Of a DNA stretch of 27,040 bases, positions 21,546 to 27,040 are shown in pieces. The DNA is from Prevotella sp. CAG:485. GTDB lineage: Bacteria > Bacteroidota > Bacteroidia > Bacteroidales > Muribaculaceae. The stretch is from contig FR897860.1 in assembly GCA_000437495.1 (NCBI GenBank), forward strand, positions 22,485-49,524. Direction: 5' to 3'. A model generated the notes under the pieces. That model was not told the DNA's origin, made no database searches, and saw only the letters and a list, made by a program, of their open reading frames with translations. The first letter of the stretch is position 1. Every line of letters starts with the position of its first letter. Both the position numbers and the translations under genes were made by a program.

Positions 21546-23636
21546 ATGAACGAGAACGAAAAAGAGCAAACCGGCAAAGCACCGGAGCTTACCGAATCCA
21601 CCGCCGTGCAGGGCGTCACTGAACCGACCTCCACTCTCCACGTCGCTACCGAAGAAACGGGAAACGAGGCATGCGCACCTGAGGCAAACGAGTGTAAGAT
21701 TACACCCCAAGAAGACGTGTGTGCCGAGACAGAATCGCCGGCCAAGGCAATAGACGAAGCCGCCACAAAGGCTGCAGGCGCTGAAGAGCCTGCCACTGAG
21801 GCTGACTTCGAGAAAGCCGAAGAGAAAGAAGCAGCCGAAGGTCTGGCTGTACGCGCTGAAGAAGAGGCTGCCGAGGGCAACACGGAAGCTGCCCGCACTC
21901 TGGCCAAGGAAGCCGAACACATCAACTATCACTCTATGACGAAGTCGGAGCTGACAGAGGCTCTCAAACAGATTATAGAGGAGAAGGATGCAGCTGCCCA
22001 TAAAAAAGTGGCAGCCATAAAGCAGGCTTTCTATCAGCTTCGCAACCGCGAGATTCAGGCCGAGATGGACGAATACGTCGAGGCAGGCAATTCACCCGAG
22101 ACTTTTACGGCACAGCCTGACCCGGCAGAGGCTGAGATAAAAGAGCTGCTCAACGGTTTCCGCGAAATCCGCAGCCAATATCTCAATGCAGAGGAGGAGA
22201 AACGTCAGGAAAACCTCGTTCTCAAAAAGAAAATCATAGACCAGCTGCGCGAGCTGGCCGAAGACATCGACAACATCAACCTGCACTTCCCCAAATTCCA
22301 GCAGCTGCAGGTGGACTTCAAGGCCATCACTGAGATTCCGGCAGGCGATGTTGCCGACACTTGGAAGAACTATCAGCTGGCCGTGGAACAGTTCTACGAC
22401 AGGCTGAAGATGAACAAGGAGCTGCGCGACCTCGACTTCCGCAAGAATCTGGAATACAAGCGCACTCTGATTGACAAGGCCAAAGCTCTTGAGACGGAGC
22501 CGGACCCCGTTGCCGCTTTCCGTCAGCTGCAAGACCTGCACGAGAAATGGCGCGAAACAGGCCCCGTGGCTAAAGATATGCGAGAAAGCATCTGGGACGA
22601 GTTCAAAGCCGCCTCTACGGTAATCAACAAACGTCATCAGGAATTCTTTGAGGCCCGCAAGGCTCAGGAAACAGCCAACGAAGAAGCCAAGACCAAGCTC
22701 TGCGAGCAGATTGAGGCCATAGACATGGATAAGCTCAATTCCTTCAAGGAATGGGATGCCGAGACCAAACATGTGCTCGAGCTGCAGGCTGAATGGAAAA
22801 AACTCGGTTTTGCATCGCGCAAGGTCAACAATGCTCTTTTCAACCGCTTCCGCGGGGTTTGCGACGAGTTCTTCAGCCGCAAAGCCGCTTACTTCAAAGA
22901 GGTGAAAGAGGGTTATGCAGCCAATATGGCCAAGAAGGTGGCTCTGTGCGAACAGGCAGAGGCTCTGAAAGAATCGGAAGAGGATAACCGCAAAGCCATG
23001 GAGCAGATTACGCGTCTGCAGGCCGAATGGAAGAAGATTGGCCCGGTAGCCCGCAAGAACTCCGACGCTATATGGCAGCGCTTCAACGAGACCTGCAACT
23101 ACTTCTATCGTCAGCGCAAGCAGGAAACTGCCGCTGTGCGCCAGGAGGAGAATGCCAATCTGGCCGCCAAACGTGCCATCATAGCCGCTCTGAAAGACAT
23201 CGACCTCGACGAGACAGAACGTCAGCAGGCAGTGAATCAGGTGCGCGAGCTGCAGAAACAGTGGAACCAGACAGGCCATGTGCCTTTCCGCCAGAAAGAT
23301 GCTCTGTATGCCGAATACCGTCAGATTGTAGACAAGCTCTATGAGACTCTGAATATGCACCGCCAGCAGGCCCGCATGTCGAACTATGAGGACCAGCTCG
23401 CCGGCATGGACAGCGATCAGGCCAAGCTGCTTCGAGAACGCGAACGCCTGTCGCGTGCTTACGAGGCAAAGAAGAACGAGCTGAACACGGCAGAAAACAA
23501 CATGGGCTTCTTCAACGTCAAGAGCTCGGAAGGCAGCAGCCTGGTACGCGACATGGAACGCCGTATCAAACGCCTCCGCGAAGACCTTGAAATCATAGCC
23601 CAGCAGATTTCGGCTGTGAACCAGAAACTGAAATAA
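21546..23636 (+). CDS. DUF349 repeat protein, long and acidic at the N-terminus
   Basis: This 696-aa cytosolic, highly helical protein is of unknown function. Residues 1-130 are very acidic and Ala/Glu/Thr-rich, probably disordered. Five DUF349 repeats follow, roughly at 245-310, 322-385, 405-465, 485-535 and 560-615; the best are 'LQDLHEKWRETGPVAKDMRE' (328-347), 'LQAEWKKLGFASRKVNNALF' (413-432) and 'LQAEWKKIGPVARKNSDAIW' (491-510). The end (625-696) is a long coiled coil. DUF349 proteins are widespread in Bacteroidetes and are thought to be structural or nucleic-acid-associated, but I know of no settled role. It stands alone with its own promoter box. Confidence 0.9.
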   Translation: MNENEKEQTGKAPELTESTAVQGVTEPTSTLHVATEETGNEACAPEANECKITPQEDVCAETESPAKAIDEAATKAAGAEEPATEADFEKAEEKEAAEGLAVRAEEEAAEGNTEAARTLAKEAEHINYHSMTKSELTEALKQIIEEKDAAAHKKVAAIKQAFYQLRNREIQAEMDEYVEAGNSPETFTAQPDPAEAEIKELLNGFREIRSQYLNAEEEKRQENLVLKKKIIDQLRELAEDIDNINLHFPKFQQLQVDFKAITEIPAGDVADTWKNYQLAVEQFYDRLKMNKELRDLDFRKNLEYKRTLIDKAKALETEPDPVAAFRQLQDLHEKWRETGPVAKDMRESIWDEFKAASTVINKRHQEFFEARKAQETANEEAKTKLCEQIEAIDMDKLNSFKEWDAETKHVLELQAEWKKLGFASRKVNNALFNRFRGVCDEFFSRKAAYFKEVKEGYAANMAKKVALCEQAEALKESEEDNRKAMEQITRLQAEWKKIGPVARKNSDAIWQRFNETCNYFYRQRKQETAAVRQEENANLAAKRAIIAALKDIDLDETERQQAVNQVRELQKQWNQTGHVPFRQKDALYAEYRQIVDKLYETLNMHRQQARMSNYEDQLAGMDSDQAKLLRERERLSRAYEAKKNELNTAENNMGFFNVKSSEGSSLVRDMERRIKRLREDLEIIAQQISAVNQKLK

Positions 23637-23986
23637 GAGAATCAGGGGAAGAGGGCCTGTGTGGATTGCCCGTAATTGGCGATGATTGCCGATTATTAGC
23701 GTTGTCCTCAGGCTTCAGGCCGGAAGGATGGTTGCCAAGCTCAGGCCGAAAACACGGCAAGGTTTGCCGGGCAAACAAGGCAATAAAACCACAGCCCCGG
23801 GGAGTGTGTCGGAATAACTGTTTTTGACACACTCACCCACCGCCCCCTCTCCCACTTCTTCCTCTTGTCTTCTTTCCGATACGTTTCAACAAATCTGACA
23901 GGTACAGCTTCAAACGAACAATCCGACGCCGTGATTAGAGGCTGCCGCGCAACCTGCCCGGAGAAATACTTAGACCCAAAAAGCAC
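23637..23986. other. 350-base intergenic region with hairpins
   Basis: No convincing gene is present; a minus-strand open frame crossing it (23741-24109) antisenses the sugar transferase start and looks random. It holds a near-palindrome GTTTGCCGGGCAAAC (23762-23776), a 9-bp perfect inverted repeat GAGTGTGTC/GACACACTC (23802-23810 and 23826-23834, 15-base loop) and several copies of TCAGGC (23708-23748). The C-rich tract after the hairpin is unlike a terminator. The promoter of the downstream gene should lie here, but I see no TAnnTTTG box. Confidence 0.5.
23802..23834. repeat. Perfect 9-bp inverted repeat in the DUF349/sugar transferase spacer
   Basis: GAGTGTGTC and GACACACTC flank a 15-base loop containing TTTTT. 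It could be a terminator for the DUF349 gene lacking a proper tail, or an operator. Confidence 0.5.
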
Positions 23987-25372
23987 TTGGCTCGCAAAAT
24001 AAAGTTCGGTAGATTCGTAAAACCGCTCCTTGTACTGGGCGATTTTATAGCCGTAAATATAGCCTTCTATATTACGGTATGGACCGTATGCTTCCCTCAC
24101 TGGCAACACCCCAAATGGGTGCTGATGGTGCTGAACGTGGCATTCGCCATATCAGAATTTTTATTCCGTAAAGCACACAACAACCGTATTCCGTATCTCG
24201 ACAGCACAATCCTCTTCTCTGTCAAGACCACGGCAATGAGCATGCTCATTTTTGCAACGCTGCTCTATGCCATCGACATCTTCGACGTGTCGTTGTTCCA
24301 GGGTTGTATGCTTGCGCTGTGGGTGTTTCTGTTGGTAACGATCTGGCGCGTCATCTGCCAGAGAGTGCTGAAGAAGATACGGCGCATGGGTCTCAACTAC
24401 CGGCGCGTCATCATTGTGGGAGCGGGCAACAGGGCGTTAGCGCTCTATCACGAGCTGCAGAAAGATGCCGGTCTGGGTTACCGCATCATGGGATTTTTCG
24501 ATGACAACGAGCCCAAGCTCGACTCAATGCCGGGAGCCTTCCACGGTTCTTTCAGTGATATAGAGCCGTTTGTGCGCACCAACAACATCGACCTGATTTA
24601 CTACACCCTTGACGTGCGTAACCATGATCAGATTTCGTCGGTGATGACGCTGGCCGATGAATTGGGAGTGGAGTTTATCTATGTGCCTCAGTTCAACATT
24701 ATGCTCGCCGACCAGTTCACCCCCGAAAAGCTGGGCAGTATGCCTCTGATGCTTCACACCTTCTCGCCGCTTACCAAGGTGCTTAACCGCATACTGAAAC
24801 GGCTGCTTGACTTGAGCATCGCGGTGCCGTTTGTGATAATCTCGCCGATTATTTTCATCCCGATAGCCATAGCGGTGAAATGTTCCAGCCGCGGGCCGAT
24901 ATTCTTTAAGCAAAAGCGCACAGGCATCCACGGCAAGGACTTCATGTGCTATAAATTCCGCACAATGCGTGTCAATGCCGATGCCGACAAGGTTCAGGCC
25001 ACGGAAAATGACCCGCGCAAGACAGCTGTCGGCGATTTCCTGCGTCGGTCGTCGCTCGATGAGCTGCCACAGTTCTACAATGTCTTGTTCGGCAATATGT
25101 CGGTAGTAGGTCCGCGACCCCACATGGTCAGCCACACAAAGGAATATATGCAGCTCATAGACAAGTATATGATTCGGCATGCCGTGAAACCCGGTATCAC
25201 CGGCTGGGCTCAGGTAAACGGCTATCGCGGCGGCACAAAACATCTGTGGCAGATGGAAAAGCGCGTGCAATATGATGTGTGGTACATCACCAACTGGAAT
25301 ATCTTCCTCGATATAAAAATCATCTTCATGACCGCTCTCAACGGGTTCCGCGGCGACAAAAACGCATATTGA
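23987..25372 (+). CDS. Undecaprenyl-phosphate sugar phosphotransferase (WcaJ/WbaP-like)
   Basis: This 461-aa inner-membrane enzyme moves a sugar-1-phosphate from a nucleotide sugar to undecaprenyl phosphate, the first step of a capsule, exopolysaccharide or O-antigen repeat. It has about four N-terminal membrane helices (12-32, 43-60, 80-100, 104-120), a Rossmann-like CoA-binding-type domain beginning 'RVIIVGAGNRALALYHEL' (140-157), a membrane re-entrant helix (272-297) and the catalytic domain. Catalytic motifs are 'FKQKRTGIHGKDF' (307-319), 'YKFRTMRVNADAD' (322-334), 'SSLDELPQFYN' (355-365; D358 and E359), 'SVVGPRPHM' and 'KPGITGWAQVNGYRGG' (401-416). No ATG fits: the frame opens at 23939 and the start used is TTG at 23987, which gives a natural N-terminus. 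Confidence 0.92.
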   Translation: MARKIKFGRFVKPLLVLGDFIAVNIAFYITVWTVCFPHWQHPKWVLMVLNVAFAISEFLFRKAHNNRIPYLDSTILFSVKTTAMSMLIFATLLYAIDIFDVSLFQGCMLALWVFLLVTIWRVICQRVLKKIRRMGLNYRRVIIVGAGNRALALYHELQKDAGLGYRIMGFFDDNEPKLDSMPGAFHGSFSDIEPFVRTNNIDLIYYTLDVRNHDQISSVMTLADELGVEFIYVPQFNIMLADQFTPEKLGSMPLMLHTFSPLTKVLNRILKRLLDLSIAVPFVIISPIIFIPIAIAVKCSSRGPIFFKQKRTGIHGKDFMCYKFRTMRVNADADKVQATENDPRKTAVGDFLRRSSLDELPQFYNVLFGNMSVVGPRPHMVSHTKEYMQLIDKYMIRHAVKPGITGWAQVNGYRGGTKHLWQMEKRVQYDVWYITNWNIFLDIKIIFMTALNGFRGDKNAY

Positions 25373-25435
25373 GGCGTGGTTAATGATGCAACAGGAGGAA
25401 ACAAAAAGGGGTGTGGGAATCGTTATAGGTAAAGA

Positions 25436-26485
25436 ATGGAATTGAAAAAGGTATTATTTACGGCAACTTTGACAGCGTCGGCTCTTTTGATGTATGGTCA
25501 AAGCTCACTGACGTCGGGCGAACATGTGGTTCAGCCGGGACGCCATGACACGGTGTCGGCCTCCGGAACAACGAAAAAAGCCGTAACAAACCGCTATAAC
25601 AAGAATCAACGCCCTGTAAATGCGGCTTATCATGCCTCTGAGCCGAACGAGAAGCCGCAGAAGACTTATCATGTGGAGCAATACAAAGGCTTCAACATAA
25701 AAGTAGCTGATGGAGAGCCCTCCTCAGCTCCGGCCTCTTCTCCTGCTCCTTCTGCAAATGCCACACCGGCATCCGCGCCGATAGAGAAACCTGTGCAACG
25801 TGCAGTCAATCCCGCTGCTTCCGTGGCGGCAGCTTCAGCAGCCACCTCGAAGCCGGCGCCGGAGATTGTGCTGATGGCAAAAGAAGATATGCTGTCAACC
25901 GACGGCGACATAGTGCTGAGGGCCGAGGACTTCAACATGTATCTTGACCGTGCCGGAAAAGGCGACACGGAAGCTATGCGCCGAGCCGGGTTATGTTATC
26001 TGTATGGCACAGGCGTGGCAAGTAACAGTAAGAAGGCTCTGGAATGGCTCGGCAAAGCGGCTCATCACGAAAACACCGAATCGCAGTATGATTTGGGGGT
26101 CATGTTCCGCGACGGCATAGGTGTGCGGCAGAATCTCTCCGACGCCTCCTTTTGGCTTCGTAAAGCTGCCCGCAACGGCCACGCCAAGGCTCAGCTGGCA
26201 ACGGGGCTGTTGTTCCTGGAAGGGAAAGGTGTGCAGCAGGACTCGCGCATAGCCGGCGAAAACTTCTGGCGCGCTGCCGAACAAGGCAACATCGAAGCTG
26301 CCTACCGGTTGGCGTGTATGTATCGCGATGGCGTCGGCATGACCAAGAACCAGGGTAAGGCATATCACTATTTTAACGTGGCAGCCTCAAAAGGGGAATA
26401 TAAAGATGCTGCCGAACAGGCCAAAAAGCTGAAGCAATATGCCCCCGCGTCAAAACAGCTAGCCAAAAAGAAAAGGCACAGATAA
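25436..26485 (+). CDS. Exported Sel1-repeat (TPR-like) protein
   Basis: This 349-aa protein is probably periplasmic or outer-membrane-associated. It has a signal peptide (hydrophobic 6-20, likely cut after 'LLMYGQ'). A low-complexity Pro/Ala/Ser linker (about 93-142) is followed by four Sel1 repeats (about 176-321), marked by 'GLCYLYGTGVASNSKKALEW', 'GVMFRDGIGVRQNLSDASFW', 'GLLFLEGKGVQQDSRIAGEN' and 'ACMYRDGVGMTKNQGKAYHY', each ending in an AAxxG-like turn. The C-terminus is very basic (QLAKKKRHR). Sel1 solenoids are protein-protein interaction surfaces; the partner is unknown. It lies 63 bases after the sugar transferase on the same strand and might serve the same surface-polysaccharide machinery, but only position suggests this. 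Confidence 0.9.
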   Translation: MELKKVLFTATLTASALLMYGQSSLTSGEHVVQPGRHDTVSASGTTKKAVTNRYNKNQRPVNAAYHASEPNEKPQKTYHVEQYKGFNIKVADGEPSSAPASSPAPSANATPASAPIEKPVQRAVNPAASVAAASAATSKPAPEIVLMAKEDMLSTDGDIVLRAEDFNMYLDRAGKGDTEAMRRAGLCYLYGTGVASNSKKALEWLGKAAHHENTESQYDLGVMFRDGIGVRQNLSDASFWLRKAARNGHAKAQLATGLLFLEGKGVQQDSRIAGENFWRAAEQGNIEAAYRLACMYRDGVGMTKNQGKAYHYFNVAASKGEYKDAAEQAKKLKQYAPASKQLAKKKRHR

Positions 26486-26500
26486 CCGCCCTGCGAATGC

Positions 26501-26518
26501 TGCCCTTTTGAAAGGGCA
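26501..26518 (+). terminator. Compact hairpin after the Sel1 gene
   Basis: TGCCCTTT and AAAGGGCA form an 8-bp stem around TG, 16 bases after the stop codon. It lacks a T-run, so it is a possible weak terminator only. Confidence 0.4.
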
Positions 26519-26655
26519 AGATTGCCCCTTCACAGAACCGATGCACCCTTCTCCTTAGCCATTAACTGATTATCCCTATTTCAGCCCGTATGCTTATTTC
26601 TCCCTTATTGATAATAAATTTTCGTTTTTGAGTTTAAACTCTCGGAAAATTTCGT

Positions 26656-26664
26656 TAAATTTGC
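26656..26664 (+). promoter_or_regulatory. -7 box of the Abi_2 gene
   Basis: TAAATTTGC is a perfect TAnnTTTG box. TTTA at 26633-26636 is a possible -33 element with 19 bases between. Transcription would start near 26667, about 14 bases before the ATG. Confidence 0.65.
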
Positions 26665-26680
26665 ATCTTAGAATACTTTT

Positions 26681-27034
26681 ATGACAAAAACGGCAACTAC
26701 TATAGATGAACAGATTGACCTTTTGAAAGAGAGAGGTCTAACCATACAAGATGAACATAAAGCAAGAGAGATTCTACTTGACATAGGATATTATCGCCTT
26801 GGCTTCTACCTTTTCCCATTTGAGAAATCGTTCCCAAATCTTAGTAACCGAACACATGATTACTTCCCGGGGGCAACTTTTGAGGATGCGGTCAATCTCT
26901 ATTACTTCGATTTTGACCTACGATTATTGCTTCTAAGATACCTTACCCGAATTGAGATTGCCTTCTGTACAGCGTTGGTTTATAACCTCTCAAACAAATA
27001 TAACTCTAATTCGGGTTACTCAGAAAATAGCTAA
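26681..27034 (+). CDS. Abi_2 (AbiD/AbiF-like) abortive infection protein, truncated
   Basis: The 117 codons match the N-terminal part of the Abi_2 family, phage-defence proteins whose intact length is about 300 aa. Visible family features are 'TTIDEQIDLLKERGLTIQD', 'ILLDIGYYRLGFYLFPFE' and 'LYYFDFDLRLLLLRYLTRIE' with 'FCTALVYNLSNKY' after it. The frame ends at TAA 27032-27034, six bases before the window edge, with a non-family ending (NSNSGYSENS). A frameshift near 27000 is possible, but the +1 frame also meets a stop (TGA at 27036-27038), so a shift alone does not rescue it within the window. Base use is strikingly AT-rich (about 35-40% G+C by eye) against its neighbours, suggesting transfer. 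It may be a pseudogene or a short variant. Confidence 0.75.
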   Translation: MTKTATTIDEQIDLLKERGLTIQDEHKAREILLDIGYYRLGFYLFPFEKSFPNLSNRTHDYFPGATFEDAVNLYYFDFDLRLLLLRYLTRIEIAFCTALVYNLSNKYNSNSGYSENS

Positions 27035-27040
27035 CTGATT

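Noticed and set aside
23741..24109. Minus-strand open frame of 122 codons opposite the sugar transferase start
   Set aside because: Its first third is antisense to conserved membrane helices of the sugar transferase, and the translation has no recognisable features.
1..27040. CRISPR arrays, insertion sequences, integrases and rRNA genes
   Set aside because: I saw no regularly spaced direct repeats, transposase or integrase motifs, or rRNA sequences anywhere in the window.

Overview
The window (27,040 bases, roughly 50-55% G+C by eye) looks like chromosomal DNA of a Bacteroidales bacterium. The reasons are: upstream regions carrying the Bacteroidetes promoter signature (TTTG near -33, TAnnTTTG near -7) instead of E. 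coli-type boxes; almost no Shine-Dalgarno sequences; a TonB-dependent receptor paired with a lipoprotein; a glycogen cluster of debranching enzyme, GT4 glycosyltransferase and GH57 protein, an arrangement I associate with Bacteroides relatives; and a DUF349 protein. A Muribaculaceae-like member is possible, but I cannot prove the family from this sequence.

Left part (1-6000): the window opens inside nuoN (complex I), which ends at a strong terminator. A minus-strand block follows. Read in its own direction it is L-serine dehydratase, RNase Z and a flavin reductase-like protein (probably one operon), then a long hairpin, then monofunctional transglycosylase MtgA and a GNAT acetyltransferase. 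The serine dehydratase promoter sits so close to its ATG that the transcript should be almost leaderless.

Middle (6000-14900): divergently from serine dehydratase lie a TonB-dependent receptor and a lipoprotein, closed by a bidirectional hairpin shared with a minus-strand tRNA-Leu(UAG). Then come a cytidylate-kinase-like protein translationally coupled to a six-helix membrane protein, the RNase P RNA gene (rnpB), two tandem secreted RCC1-repeat propellers of identical length (345 aa), and a YihY/BrkB membrane protein.

Right part (15100-26500): a three-gene glycogen/alpha-glucan operon (debranching enzyme, GT4 glycosyltransferase, GH57 alpha-amylase-like protein) ends at a clear terminator. 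The GH57 protein keeps its nucleophile Glu but has Ser where the proton-donor Asp is expected, and it carries a histone-H1-like Lys/Ala tail. After it come a small orphan protein, an exported cyclophilin, a five-repeat DUF349 protein, an undecaprenyl-phosphate sugar phosphotransferase and an exported Sel1-repeat protein.

Right edge (26500-27040): base composition drops to clearly AT-rich, and an Abi_2 (AbiD/AbiF-like) abortive-infection gene begins with its own promoter but stops after 117 codons, short of the family's usual length. This may be the edge of a defence or mobile island, or a broken remnant. Most of the window is ordinary core genome. The best leads for something unusual are the GH57 protein, the tandem RCC1 pair and the edge of the Abi region.
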